The translations under genes were made by a program, and so were the position numbers. Source: Marimicrobium sp913061115 (lineage in GTDB: Bacteria; Pseudomonadota; Gammaproteobacteria; Pseudomonadales; Halieaceae). From it: a stretch of 64,000 nt of DNA. Location: contig NZ_CP159826.1 of assembly GCF_047729875.1 (NCBI RefSeq), positions 124,001 through 188,000 on the forward strand, written 5' to 3'. The notes beneath the pieces are model-generated. The model saw only the letters and a list, made by a program, of their open reading frames with translations, was not told the origin of the DNA and searched no databases. This document shows, in pieces, positions 8,236 to 17,332 of this stretch (the first letter of the stretch is position 1; every line of letters begins with the position of its first letter).

Positions 8236-8966
8236 TCATCCCCGCAATTGATTTAAAAGACGGACAGTGTGTGCGTCTGCGTCAGGGCCTGATGGATGAC
8301 AGCACAGTTTTTTCTGACGACCCGGTAGCGATGGCGGCGCGTTGGGTTGAGGCCGGTTGCCGACGTTTGCATTTAGTGGACCTGAACGGTGCCTTTGCCG
8401 GTGAGCCAGTAAACGGTGCAGTGGTAACGGCCATCGCTGCAGCTTACCCTGATTTGCCAATACAAATTGGCGGGGGTATCCGCACTCTGGACACCATCGA
8501 GCACTACATTAATGCCGGTGTCAGCTACGTGATTATTGGCACCAAAGCCGTCAAAGAACCTGAATTTGTGGCCGAGGCCTGCGCCGCTTTCCCCGGTAAA
8601 GTCATCGTGGGTCTGGATGCCAGAGACGGTCTTGTCGCCACCGACGGTTGGGCTGAGGTGTCCGAGGTGCGCGCCACCGATCTTGCCAGGCGCTTTGAAT
8701 CCGACGGCGTGGCCGCCATCGTCTACACCGATATCGCGCGCGACGGCATGATGCAGGGCGTCAACGTTGAAGCGACTGTGGCGATGGCGCAGGCCTCTAG
8801 TATTCCGGTGATCGCCTCTGGTGGCATCACCGATATTCAGGATATCCGGGCATTGATGAACGTGGCGCATACGGGCATTTGTGGCGCCATTACAGGCCGA
8901 GCGATTTATGAAGGCACGCTGGATGTGGCCGACGCACAGCAGCTGTGTGATGAGGGGGTCGCCTAG
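8229..8966 (+). CDS. hisA: Phosphoribosylformimino-5-aminoimidazole carboxamide ribotide isomerase HisA
   Basis: HisA is a (beta/alpha)8-barrel isomerase that opens the ribose of ProFAR. Both catalytic aspartates are visible: IPAIDLKDG near residue 8 and VGLDARDG near 130. ATG 8229 is the family start (MLIIPAIDL); the open frame 12 bases further upstream lies within hisH. The protein has 245 residues. The gene overlaps hisH and is followed by hisF after 2 bases. Confidence 0.97.
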   Translation: MLIIPAIDLKDGQCVRLRQGLMDDSTVFSDDPVAMAARWVEAGCRRLHLVDLNGAFAGEPVNGAVVTAIAAAYPDLPIQIGGGIRTLDTIEHYINAGVSYVIIGTKAVKEPEFVAEACAAFPGKVIVGLDARDGLVATDGWAEVSEVRATDLARRFESDGVAAIVYTDIARDGMMQGVNVEATVAMAQASSIPVIASGGITDIQDIRALMNVAHTGICGAITGRAIYEGTLDVADAQQLCDEGVA

Positions 8967-8968
8967 CC

Positions 8969-9742
8969 ATGGGTCTGGCCAAACGTATTATTCCCTGCCT
9001 CGATGTCGAGAACGGGCGCGTCGTAAAGGGCGTGAACTTTGTGGATATTCGCGATGCCGGTGATCCGGTGGAAATCGCTATGCGGTATAACGAGCAGGGT
9101 GCCGACGAGTTATGCTTTCTCGATATCACCGCCAGCCACGAAGGCCGCGATACGACCGTCCATACCGTCGAGCAGATCGCTGAGCACGTGTTCATTCCAC
9201 TGACCGTTGGCGGCGGCATTCGCGCGATAGAAGACATTCGCACCATGCTGAATGCGGGTGCCGACAAAGTCAGTATCAATACGGCCGCCATTCACAATCC
9301 TGAACTGGTGCGAGAATCTGCCCAGCGCTTTGGCTCTCAGTGCATCATAGTCGCAATTGATGCCAAGCGAGTGGACGATGTGGAGGGTCAGCCCCGCTGG
9401 GAAATATTCACCCACGGTGGACGCAAGCCTACCGGTATTGACGCAGTCGCTTGGGCGGTGAGAATGGCTGAGCTGGGCGCGGGGGAAATTCTCCTGACCA
9501 GTATGGATCGAGACGGCACTAAAAATGGTTTTGAGTTAGGGGTGACGCGGGCGATTACCGATGCCGTTGAAATTCCAGTGATTGCTTCTGGTGGTGTGGG
9601 CACGTTGGATCATCTTGTTGACGGTGTCATTCAAGGCGGTGCCGATGCGGTGTTGGCTGCGAGTATCTTCCACTTCGGCGAGTACACCGTGCCCCAGGCG
9701 AAAGCCTACATGGCCCAGCACGGCATTGAGGTGCGGCGGTAA
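8969..9742 (+). CDS. hisF: Imidazole glycerol phosphate synthase cyclase subunit HisF
   Basis: HisF uses ammonia from HisH to form imidazole glycerol phosphate and AICAR. The 257-residue barrel has the catalytic aspartates in IIPCLDVENGRVVKG (Asp11) and VAIDAKRVD (about Asp130), plus phosphate-binding loops GGGIR and ASGGVG. It ends the operon and converges on ctpA with only 7 bases between stop codons. Confidence 0.97.
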   Translation: MGLAKRIIPCLDVENGRVVKGVNFVDIRDAGDPVEIAMRYNEQGADELCFLDITASHEGRDTTVHTVEQIAEHVFIPLTVGGGIRAIEDIRTMLNAGADKVSINTAAIHNPELVRESAQRFGSQCIIVAIDAKRVDDVEGQPRWEIFTHGGRKPTGIDAVAWAVRMAELGAGEILLTSMDRDGTKNGFELGVTRAITDAVEIPVIASGGVGTLDHLVDGVIQGGADAVLAASIFHFGEYTVPQAKAYMAQHGIEVRR

Positions 9743-9749
9743 TTAGCGC

Positions 9750-11066
9750 TTAGGGTGTATCCGCGGCTTTGGCAGCTACTTTTTTCTCATGCAACCGAAG
9801 GATGTTCAGGCCTTTTAATAGGGCAAGAGCTTCGTATAACTGGTTATCATCGGTGAGTAACTCTGTTTCGACGACGACGTCACGCTTGCTCTGACGCGTG
9901 CCGTTGGCATTGCTGAGGTGGCCTGACAGATCCGCTTCGCTGATCCGTTGCGTGTTGTCATAGGCGGTGATGATAGCGCGCTCGACGAGAATGTCGGGCA
10001 CGATGCCTTCGGCCTGAATAGAGCGGCCATTGGGTGTAAAGTACAGTGCAGTAGTGAGTTTGATCGCACGGGAATCAGACATAGGCAGCACGCTTTGCAC
10101 GGACCCTTTGCCAAAACTTTGGGTGCCCATAATGACAGCGCGGCTGTGATCTTGCAGGGCGCCGGCAACAATTTCTGAAGCGCTGGCGGAGCCTTGGTTG
10201 ATCAGCACAACAATCGGCACACCGTCAGTGGCGTCGAGTGGAGCGGCGTCATAACGTGTATCCGAGCCGCTGACACGACCCTCAGTGTAGACGACATTGC
10301 CCTCGTCCATGAACAGCTCAGCCACATCGACACTGGCACGTAAAATGCCACCGGGGTTGTTGCGCAGGTCTAGTACAAGCCCTTTGAGCTCCCCTTTTGA
10401 GAGAAGTTTATCCAGCGATTTTTTTACGTCCGCGCCTGTGCTGCTTTGAAACTGGGCTATGCGGATGTAACCGTAACCGGGCGCTAGTATGCGCTGACGT
10501 ACGCTGGCAACCTTAATCACATTGCGCACAAGGGTGACGTCGAAGGGCTCGCTGTTGCCGGGTCGGCCGATAGAGAGCACGATTTTGCTGTCCTTGGGGC
10601 CGCGCATTATCTCGATAGCCTCGTTCAGAGACATGCCTTTCACCGGAACGTTATCCAGTTTGAGAATGATGTCACCACTTTCCAAGCCGGCGTCTGCTGC
10701 GGGCGAGCCATCGATAGGGGCGATGATTTTGACGTAGCCATTTTCCGTTCCTACCTCCAAGCCCAGCCCGGTAAATTCGCCGGACGTGGAATCTTGTAGG
10801 CCCTGATAAGCGTCTTCTGTCAGGTACATCGAGTGCGGGTCGAGGCCCATCAACATGCCCTCAATGGCGAACTCCAGCAGTGTGCTGTCATCAATTTCTT
10901 CGACATAGCCCGTTCGAATCTGGTTGAACACTTCGGCGAAAGTGCGCAGTTCATCCAGCGGCAGTGCGGCCTGTTCTTCTGCCGCAGTCAGCGGAATGGA
11001 AACCGCCAGTGCAAGAGCGGCAGTCATGCTGGTCAGTGTAGGGCGGAGCCAAGAATTAAAGCGCAT
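9750..11066 (-). CDS. ctpA: Carboxy-terminal processing protease CtpA (S41 family)
   Basis: This is a periplasmic PDZ serine protease. ATG 11066 gives an N-terminal signal peptide ending near LTAAEEQ; an upstream ATG at 11132 is in frame and has a distant GGAG, but would bury the signal peptide. The PDZ domain (about 85-170, GLGLEVG) precedes the S41 core, with the nucleophile serine in QGSASASEIVAGAL and the general-base lysine in FGKGSVQ. In relatives, CtpA degrades cell-wall hydrolases and other envelope proteins. It sits downstream of envC and gpmI, probably in one operon. Confidence 0.92.
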   Translation of the reverse strand: MRFNSWLRPTLTSMTAALALAVSIPLTAAEEQAALPLDELRTFAEVFNQIRTGYVEEIDDSTLLEFAIEGMLMGLDPHSMYLTEDAYQGLQDSTSGEFTGLGLEVGTENGYVKIIAPIDGSPAADAGLESGDIILKLDNVPVKGMSLNEAIEIMRGPKDSKIVLSIGRPGNSEPFDVTLVRNVIKVASVRQRILAPGYGYIRIAQFQSSTGADVKKSLDKLLSKGELKGLVLDLRNNPGGILRASVDVAELFMDEGNVVYTEGRVSGSDTRYDAAPLDATDGVPIVVLINQGSASASEIVAGALQDHSRAVIMGTQSFGKGSVQSVLPMSDSRAIKLTTALYFTPNGRSIQAEGIVPDILVERAIITAYDNTQRISEADLSGHLSNANGTRQSKRDVVVETELLTDDNQLYEALALLKGLNILRLHEKKVAAKAADTP

Positions 11067-11153
11067 GGGTGTGGTCTGCGAGTCGGTAGCTTGAAGGCGA
11101 CAGTTTACCTTATTCTCTATTACAAATGACATGTGCGTTGGCGCTCCACAGAT

Positions 11154-12329
11154 TTAGCGTTTACACCAATTTGCCGGGTTGGTGGGCACGCCGTTATGAC
11201 GCACTTCGAAATACACGGCGGTCTGCTCCATGCCGCCACTGTTGCCTACGGTGCTGATGGGGCTGCCGGCAGTGACCCACTCGCCGACCTCCCGCAGTAG
11301 ACTCTCGTTATGCGCATACAGGCTCATATAGCCGTCGCCGTGATCGATAATCAGCAGCAGTCCAGAGCCTCGCAACCAGTCAGCATAGACCACGCGGCCG
11401 TGATGGATAGCCTTGACGGTAGTCCCTTCCTTCGCCGCTATCGTGATGCCCTGCCACTGCATTTTACCTGCGTTGCGTGAGCGACCGAACTGATTGCTCT
11501 GTTTGCCTTCTACCGGCCAGGCCATGTTGCCCTTGGCGCTGTCAAAGGTTGCATAGTTGGCGGGGACTTCCAGGTCGACAATGGCTTCTTCGATGGCTTG
11601 TAAGAGGTCTTCGAGTTGCTGTCGGTCCTGCTCTTTCTGTTTTAGTTGGGCGTTGTTACTGCGGATGCTTTGGTCCAGTTGAGTCACGGCCAGTGAGCGG
11701 TTGGCCTGTGCTGCAGTGAGATTGACCTGCTGTTCTTCCAGAGTCTGAGCGCGGGCTTCCAGCTCTGCCACAGTGGTATCAATGCGTTGCTGCAGAGCCA
11801 CCAATTGACGTAGGTTTTCACGATACTCTGCGATCATGGTGTTGCGAGCCCGGAAAAAATAGCGGTAGTAGCCCAGCGACCGCGCCACAGTGTGTGGGCT
11901 TTTCTGGCTCAATAGCACTTTGACTTGTCCCTGGCGGCCGACCTGCCAAGCGGTCTTCATTTCCACGGCAATACGCGCCTGTTGCTCGTCGCGAGCTTTC
12001 TCATGTTGGCCGCGCTGTTCTTCCAGATCGACCAGCTTGTTGGCGCTGTCTTCAAAGGCTTGTTGATTCTTGGCTATATCGCGCTGTAGCGTTCCCAGTT
12101 CTATCTCGGTTTTTTTCAGTTGTGTTTGTAGCGCAGTCTGGCGGTCACTGGCATTGGATATTTCCGCTGTGATGCGTGTTATTTCGAGGTCAAGTTGTTG
12201 CAGCTGTTGTCGCGTTTTTTCTTCATCGGATTGTGCGACGCCCTGACATGATACGCCGAGAAACAGCAGTGCAAACAGTATTTTCCAGGGGGCAGGTAGT
12301 GTCAGAGCTGGCCTGTGCATGTCAGGCAT
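11154..12329 (-). CDS. envC: Murein hydrolase activator EnvC-like protein
   Basis: This 391-residue secreted protein has a signal peptide (residues 1-32), a long coiled-coil region (about 36-250, rich in Q, E, L and R) and a C-terminal LytM/M23 fold (about 270-390). The zinc ligands of active M23 peptidases are lost: the first His/Asp motif reads MQWQGITIA and the HLHFE motif reads VYFEVRH. This degeneracy is characteristic of EnvC, which activates amidases at the septum instead of cutting peptidoglycan. It lies 30 bases downstream of gpmI and 87 bases upstream of ctpA. Confidence 0.9.
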   Translation of the reverse strand: MPDMHRPALTLPAPWKILFALLFLGVSCQGVAQSDEEKTRQQLQQLDLEITRITAEISNASDRQTALQTQLKKTEIELGTLQRDIAKNQQAFEDSANKLVDLEEQRGQHEKARDEQQARIAVEMKTAWQVGRQGQVKVLLSQKSPHTVARSLGYYRYFFRARNTMIAEYRENLRQLVALQQRIDTTVAELEARAQTLEEQQVNLTAAQANRSLAVTQLDQSIRSNNAQLKQKEQDRQQLEDLLQAIEEAIVDLEVPANYATFDSAKGNMAWPVEGKQSNQFGRSRNAGKMQWQGITIAAKEGTTVKAIHHGRVVYADWLRGSGLLLIIDHGDGYMSLYAHNESLLREVGEWVTAGSPISTVGNSGGMEQTAVYFEVRHNGVPTNPANWCKR

Positions 12330-12359
12330 CGACGCAGCCCCGGCAAAGGTGTCTATAGG

Positions 12360-13916
12360 TCAAGTGCGCTCGGTGAGGAGGCTGGTGCCCGTCATCTCTG
12401 ACGGCTGCGGCAGCTCCATCAAATCGAGAAGGGTCGGCGCGATATCAGCCAAAATTCCACCAGACGGTTTCAGCTGGGCTTGTTTGGGCCCGATATACAC
12501 AAGAGGCACCAGCTCCGTGGTGTGCTGAGTGTGCGTTTGGCCTGAAGCATGATCGGCCATCTGCTCACAGTTACCGTGGTCAGCGGTCACCAGGGCCTGG
12601 CCTCCCGCGTTAAGCAGCGCGTGTTCTACTCTGCCCAGGCACAGGTCCAGAGCCTCCACGGCTTTGACCGCAGCATCGAATACGCCAGTATGGCCCACCA
12701 TATCGCCGTTCGCGTAGTTGCAAACGATCAGGTCGTATTTGCCCGAGGTAATTGCCTGCACCAGTTTGTCGGTCAACTCGGGCGCGCTCATCTCTGGCTT
12801 GAGATCATAGGTTGCAACATCCGGTGAGGCGATTAACTGTCGATCCTCGCCCGCAAATGCCTCCTCGCGGCCGCCGCTAAAAAAGAACGTCACGTGAGCG
12901 TACTTTTCTGTCTCAGCAATGCGTAATTGGGTCATGTGCCGTTGAGCCACATAATCGCCCAAGACGTTATCCAGTGTTTCCGGCGCGAAAGCGCAGCAGG
13001 CATCCATGTCTGCGGCATATTCCGTCGCCGTCACGAAATCCGCCAGCACCGGCACCGTGCTGCGCGGGAATCGATCAAAGTCTTTATCGACAAATGCTTG
13101 GGTTAACTGCCTTGCCCGGTCGGAGCGAAAATTCATAAATACGACGGCGTCGTTGTCGCTGACGAGGGCAGCCTTGTGCTGTTCATCGCAGATAACCGTG
13201 GGCAGCACGAATTCATCACTTTCGCCGCGCTGGTAAGCCGCGGCCAGGGCATCGCTGCTGCTGTCTGCACGGTATTGTGACGCACCTTCCGTGAGGAGGG
13301 CATAGGCTGATTCAATGCGATCCCAGCGGTTATCCCTGTCCATTGCGTAATAGCGGCCACAGACGGTAGCTGTGCGGCCGCAGCCGAGCTCTGCGAATAG
13401 GGCATCTGCCTTCTCCAGAGAGGGCCCCGCGCTGCGCGGGGGCATATCGCGTCCGTCAAGAAAGGCGTGCAGATACACCTGTTTAGCGCCGCGCGCGGCA
13501 GCCAAGCGTATGGCGGCGAAGATCTGTTGCTCGTGGCTGTGGACGCCGCCTGGGGAGAGCAGTCCGAACACGTGCACCGCTCCGCCAGCGGCGGTGGCCT
13601 TGTCGATAGCGCTGGTGAAGGCTGTATTGTGGTTGAAACTGCCGTCTTTTATCGCCTCGTCAATGCGTGAAATATTCTGATAGATGACGCGGCCTGATCC
13701 CAGACTCATATGGCCCACTTCGGAATTGCCCATTTGTCCGCTGGGGAGGCCCACGTCTTCGCCGGAGGCAGAGATCAGCGCGTGTGGAGCATCCGCCCAT
13801 AGTCTATCCCACACCGGAGTGGAGGCCTTGGCAATGGCATTGTCTTGTGTCTCTTCGCGGTAGCCCCAGCCATCCAGAACAATCAAGACAGTGGGTGTTT
13901 TGTGACTTGCGGGCAT
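12360..13916 (-). CDS. gpmI: 2,3-bisphosphoglycerate-independent phosphoglycerate mutase
   Basis: This glycolytic and gluconeogenic enzyme interconverts 3- and 2-phosphoglycerate using two Mn ions. The 518-residue protein shows the alkaline-phosphatase-like metal motif VLIVLDGWGYRE at the start, the phosphoserine motif GQMGNSEVGH near residue 63, HAFLDGRD, and the C-terminal TADHGNCEQM. It leads the gpmI-envC-ctpA set, an order also seen in Pseudomonas. The ATG at 13916 is divergent from the rhodanese gene. Confidence 0.96.
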   Translation of the reverse strand: MPASHKTPTVLIVLDGWGYREETQDNAIAKASTPVWDRLWADAPHALISASGEDVGLPSGQMGNSEVGHMSLGSGRVIYQNISRIDEAIKDGSFNHNTAFTSAIDKATAAGGAVHVFGLLSPGGVHSHEQQIFAAIRLAAARGAKQVYLHAFLDGRDMPPRSAGPSLEKADALFAELGCGRTATVCGRYYAMDRDNRWDRIESAYALLTEGASQYRADSSSDALAAAYQRGESDEFVLPTVICDEQHKAALVSDNDAVVFMNFRSDRARQLTQAFVDKDFDRFPRSTVPVLADFVTATEYAADMDACCAFAPETLDNVLGDYVAQRHMTQLRIAETEKYAHVTFFFSGGREEAFAGEDRQLIASPDVATYDLKPEMSAPELTDKLVQAITSGKYDLIVCNYANGDMVGHTGVFDAAVKAVEALDLCLGRVEHALLNAGGQALVTADHGNCEQMADHASGQTHTQHTTELVPLVYIGPKQAQLKPSGGILADIAPTLLDLMELPQPSEMTGTSLLTERT

Positions 13917-14030
13917 GTGGATTCTCGACCGGTCAGAATGTTAATGGGTCTCATTTTAACCTTTCTGAGAAGTGAGCGCATCGTCTCTGTGGCCGGTTGA
14001 CGATGGCCAGTGTCGTTCGCTCCTCGGGGC

Positions 14031-14059
14031 TGGTTGCGCCTTAGTAGACCCTGTATACT
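14031..14059 (+). promoter_or_regulatory. Candidate promoter of rhodanese-grxC-secB
   Basis: A good -10 TATACT (14054-14059) is preceded at 17 bases by a poor -35 TGGTTG (14031-14036). It lies about 105 bases before the rhodanese ATG in the divergent gpmI spacer. The weak -35 keeps confidence low. Confidence 0.3.
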
Positions 14060-14164
14060 TGGCGCCCTTTAAATCGACCCAGATGTGTTTGACCGCATCA
14101 TCAGTGTGCGCAGCTTTGGCACAACGGTCTTAATGCTTCTTAACAGGCATCAGTTAACAAAACC

Positions 14165-14578
14165 ATGGCACTATTTTTTGAATTTTTGACACAGCAATGG
14201 ATGCTAGTGGGTGCGCTTCTCGTCGTCGTCATCATGCTGATCATGAATGAGTCACGCAAGTCTGGCCCGGCTGTGACGCCGCAGCAGGCGATCACTATGG
14301 TGAATGCTGAAGATGGCGTGTTTTTGGATCTGCGCGATGCTGCCGAATTTAAGAAAGGGCATATCGTTGGCGCGATGAATATTCCCGCCACAAAACTGCC
14401 GGCGCGCATGGGGGAGCTTGAAAAATTAAAGGGTAAACCCATCGTGCTGGTCTGTAAGATGGGCCAGCAGTCTGGTGGCGCGAGCAAGCAGCTTAAGGCT
14501 GAAAATTATGAACAAGTCTATAAAATGACCGGTGGGATGATGGAGTGGGGTAACCTGCAACTGCCCACGGTCAGCTGA
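14165..14578 (+). CDS. Membrane-anchored rhodanese-domain protein (YibN-like)
   Basis: This 137-residue protein has one N-terminal transmembrane helix (about 12-28) and a cytoplasmic rhodanese domain (about 38-132). The active-site loop LVCKMGQQS keeps the cysteine, so sulfur transfer is possible, but the acceptor is unknown. The position before grxC and secB matches the conserved yibN-grxC-secB cluster. The grxC gene starts 13 bases downstream. Confidence 0.88.
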   Translation: MALFFEFLTQQWMLVGALLVVVIMLIMNESRKSGPAVTPQQAITMVNAEDGVFLDLRDAAEFKKGHIVGAMNIPATKLPARMGELEKLKGKPIVLVCKMGQQSGGASKQLKAENYEQVYKMTGGMMEWGNLQLPTVS

Positions 14579-14591
14579 TTCAGTTGTCTAT

Positions 14592-14864
14592 ATGAGCCAC
14601 AGTGTCACTCTTTATACGACGCGTTTCTGCCCCTACTGTGTCCGGGCTAAGGCTTTATTGGACCAAAAAGGGGTCATTTATACGGAGATCGCGGTCGATA
14701 ACGACCCCGGGTTGCGTCGAGAAATGATGAGCCGCAGCGGTGCTACCTCTGTGCCGCAGATATGGATAGGCGAAGAACACATAGGCGGCTGTGACGAAAT
14801 GCTGTTATTGGAGCGGCAGGGTCGCCTGGATGGATTGATCGAGCGGGCGCTCGCCGCGCCCTGA
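14592..14864 (+). CDS. grxC: Glutaredoxin 3
   Basis: This 90-residue glutathione-dependent dithiol oxidoreductase has the active site CPYC at residues 13-16, the cis-proline loop TSVPQIWIG, and the glutathione-binding GGCDE. It reduces protein disulfides and glutathione mixed disulfides in the cytoplasm. It lies in the rhodanese-grxC-secB cluster, 28 bases before secB. Confidence 0.96.
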   Translation: MSHSVTLYTTRFCPYCVRAKALLDQKGVIYTEIAVDNDPGLRREMMSRSGATSVPQIWIGEEHIGGCDEMLLLERQGRLDGLIERALAAP

Positions 14865-14892
14865 TTTTTGATAAACATAGGAGTATGACTTT

Positions 14893-15384
14893 ATGGCCGA
14901 TGAGCCCGTAGCAAGCGAGCAGCAGCCGCCTCAGCAACAGTTTTTGATGCAGCGTATCTATATCAAGGATTTGTCCTTTGAGTCCCCTTCAACACCGCTT
15001 TTGTTCAAAAAGCAGTGGCAGCCCAAAATCAGCGTTGATCTGAACACCAAAGGCGAAGCCATCGATGACCAGGGCAACTTTGAGGTTGTCCTCACGATTA
15101 CTATTACCGCTAAGCTTGAAGAGGAGACGGCCTTTTTGATCGAATTACAGCAGGCCGGTATCTTCGCTATCCTGGGGTTTGAGGGTGAGCAACTGCGGCG
15201 GATGTTGGCTACGGCAGCCCCGAATGTTCTGTTTCCCTATGCGAGAGAGACGATCGATTCCATTTGTGTGAAAGGCGCTTTTCCTGCACTGATGTTGGCG
15301 CCGGTAAGCTTTGAAGCACTGTACCAGCAGGCTCTCCAGCAGGCGCAAACACAGGCTGATGCAGCTGCTGAGGCGACGCACTAA
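14893..15384 (+). CDS. secB: Protein-export chaperone SecB
   Basis: SecB is a tetrameric cytoplasmic chaperone that keeps preproteins unfolded and hands them to SecA. The 163-residue sequence matches the family, with QRIYIKDLSFE near the start, ITAKLEEETAFL in the middle, and LFPYARETI followed by FPALMLAPVSFEALY. The acidic Q/A-rich N-terminal and C-terminal tails are usual. It ends the cluster and converges on trmL. Confidence 0.97.
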   Translation: MADEPVASEQQPPQQQFLMQRIYIKDLSFESPSTPLLFKKQWQPKISVDLNTKGEAIDDQGNFEVVLTITITAKLEEETAFLIELQQAGIFAILGFEGEQLRRMLATAAPNVLFPYARETIDSICVKGAFPALMLAPVSFEALYQQALQQAQTQADAAAEATH

Positions 15385-15434
15385 GCCGCTTCGGTTCCTA
15401 ATTTTACTGGTCTACACCGAGAGTAAGCGCTCGC

Positions 15435-15899
15435 TTACTTGAGTTCTGGAAAATCCAACTGACGTAGGCCTTCGTAGACTACGAGGGCCGCAGCGTTGCT
15501 GAGATTGAGGCTGCGGCTATCCGCCTTCATCGGAATGCGGATGGTCCGTTCAGCACCCAGATTGTCTAATATGGTCGTCGGCAGTCCACGGGTTTCCGGG
15601 CCAAATAAGATGGCGTCACCAGGCTGATACTGTATCTGATGATAGGCTGTGTTGCCCTTGGTGGTAGCGGCGAAGATCCTTGGATTGCCTTGTTGCTGAC
15701 GGAAGCTCTCAATGCTGGGGTAGAGTTGGACAGGGGCGAATTCGCGATAGTCCAGTCCGGCGCGGCGCAACTTTTTATCGTCCAGGTCAAACCCCAGTGG
15801 TTCGATGAGATGGAGCGAGCAGCCTGTATTGGCGCACAGTCGAATAATATTGCCTGTGTTGGGAGGAATCTCCGGCTCAAACAGAACGATTTTCAGCAT
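15435..15899 (-). CDS. trmL: tRNA (cytidine/uridine-34-2'-O)-methyltransferase TrmL
   Basis: This SPOUT-class enzyme methylates the wobble ribose of tRNA-Leu isoacceptors. At 154 residues it is the family length. It shows PEIPPNTGNIIRLCANTG at the start, the SAM-binding knot motifs LFGPETRGLP and IRIPM, and the closing segment SRSLNLSNAAALVVYE. It lies 29 bases downstream of ntrC on the same strand and may be cotranscribed with it. Confidence 0.95.
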   Translation of the reverse strand: MLKIVLFEPEIPPNTGNIIRLCANTGCSLHLIEPLGFDLDDKKLRRAGLDYREFAPVQLYPSIESFRQQQGNPRIFAATTKGNTAYHQIQYQPGDAILFGPETRGLPTTILDNLGAERTIRIPMKADSRSLNLSNAAALVVYEGLRQLDFPELK

Positions 15900-15928
15900 G
15901 GTGCGGGCGACCTTGTGCGTGTCAGCGT

Positions 15929-17332
15929 CTAGAGTTTTAGTTCTTTCATTTTGCGTGTCAGCGTATTACGCCCCCACCCAAGTAATTCTGCAGCGTCCCG
16001 TTTTCGTCCATGGGAGTGCTCAAGCGCGACTTGTATCATGACCTTTTCAAACGCAGGTACTGCGTCCTGCAGAATTTTTTGCTTGCCTTGTACCAGCTCC
16101 TTGCGGGCCCAGTTAAATAGCAAGTCGGGCCAATCGGGGTGTTCGCTGGTCTTTGGCTCTGGCGAGCCGGTGCCGAGTTCTGGCGGCAAATCGCTCAGGT
16201 GCACTTCCCGGCCCGAGGCCATTACGGTGACCCAGCGACAGCAGTTTTCGAGCTGTCGCACGTTGCCGGGCCAGTTGAGGCCGCACAAAAAGGCTTCTGC
16301 CTCTGGCTGCAGAATCTTTGTTTCCCCGCCCAACTCTTTCGCCGCTTGCTGGAAAAAATATTGCATCAGTCGCGGGATGTCCTCTCGCCGCTCGGCCAGT
16401 TTGGGAATATGGATGCGAATCACGTTCAGTCGATGGAACAGATCCTCTCTGAAAGCCCCTTGTTGTACCAGACGCTCCAGATCCTGATGGGTCGCGGCAA
16501 TAATGCGCACATCGACCTTAACCGATACGCGCCCGCCTACCCGATAGAATTCTCCGTCAGCAAGAACCCGCAACAGTCGGGTCTGGGTATCGGCAGGCAT
16601 ATCTCCGATCTCATCGAGGAACAAGGTGCCGCCATCGGCCTGCTCAAAACGTCCCTCGCGCTTGTCGTTCGCGCCGGTGAAAGCCCCTTTTTCGTGACCA
16701 AATAACTCCGATTCCATCAGATCTTTGGGAATAGCCGCCATGTTCAAAGCGATGAAAGGCGAGTTGGTGCGAGGGCTGTGACGATGCAATGCGCGCGCTA
16801 CTAGCTCCTTGCCGGTACCGGACTCGCCGTTTATTAGCACGGTGATATTGCTGTGCGCCAATCGTCCAATGGCCCGAAAAACCTCCTGCATGGCAGGTGC
16901 TTCACCGATAATCTCAGCGAACGGTAGCTCCTCTGGTGTGGGGGTCTTGCTGCGTTTTTCTCGCGCGTGGGCGAGCGCACGCTCGGTAACCGCAACCACC
17001 TCGTCTAGGTCGAAGGGTTTGGGAAGGTATTCAAACGCACCCTTTTGGTAGGAGGCAACAGCACTCTCCAGGTCTGAGTGAGCAGTGGTAATGATAACCG
17101 GCAGATCGGGGTAGCTTTCGCCGAGGAGAGACAATAGCGTAAGTCCATCTGTTCCGGGCATGCGGATATCGCTGATGATCACATCCGGTTGTTGCGAGGC
17201 GATTTCCCGCAGCAGTGCATCTGCATCCTCAAAGCACCTGTTTGCAATGCCTGCCTTGTTGAGGGCACGCTCCAGCACCCAGCGGATCGAACTGTCGTCG
17301 TCTGCAATCCAGACTTCTGTGGGGTTAGGCAT
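15929..17332 (-). CDS. ntrC: Nitrogen regulation response regulator NtrC
   Basis: NtrC is the sigma-54-dependent activator of nitrogen-starvation genes. The receiver domain (1-120) has DDD acidic residues at WIADDDSS and the phosphoacceptor in VIISDIRMPG. The AAA+ domain has Walker A GESGTGKE, the sigma-54-contact loop ESELFGHEKGAFTGA, and Walker B FLDEIGDMP. A C-terminal Fis-type helix-turn-helix ends in RKMKELKL. The frame is open to 17431, but ATG 17332 is the family start (467 residues) and overlaps the ntrB stop by 8 bases, indicating coupling. Confidence 0.97.
   Translation of the reverse strand: MPNPTEVWIADDDSSIRWVLERALNKAGIANRCFEDADALLREIASQQPDVIISDIRMPGTDGLTLLSLLGESYPDLPVIITTAHSDLESAVASYQKGAFEYLPKPFDLDEVVAVTERALAHAREKRSKTPTPEELPFAEIIGEAPAMQEVFRAIGRLAHSNITVLINGESGTGKELVARALHRHSPRTNSPFIALNMAAIPKDLMESELFGHEKGAFTGANDKREGRFEQADGGTLFLDEIGDMPADTQTRLLRVLADGEFYRVGGRVSVKVDVRIIAATHQDLERLVQQGAFREDLFHRLNVIRIHIPKLAERREDIPRLMQYFFQQAAKELGGETKILQPEAEAFLCGLNWPGNVRQLENCCRWVTVMASGREVHLSDLPPELGTGSPEPKTSEHPDWPDLLFNWARKELVQGKQKILQDAVPAFEKVMIQVALEHSHGRKRDAAELLGWGRNTLTRKMKELKL

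Noticed and set aside
11154..12329. Active M23 endopeptidase
   Set aside because: The LytM domain lacks the zinc-binding His/Asp residues and the HLHFE motif, so it is called an EnvC-type activator.
15422..15439. AGTAAGCG/CGCTTACT hairpin between secB and trmL as a bidirectional terminator
   Set aside because: The palindrome is perfect but the formal loop is only 2 bases, there is no T-run, and it overlaps the trmL stop codon. It is not strong enough to annotate.
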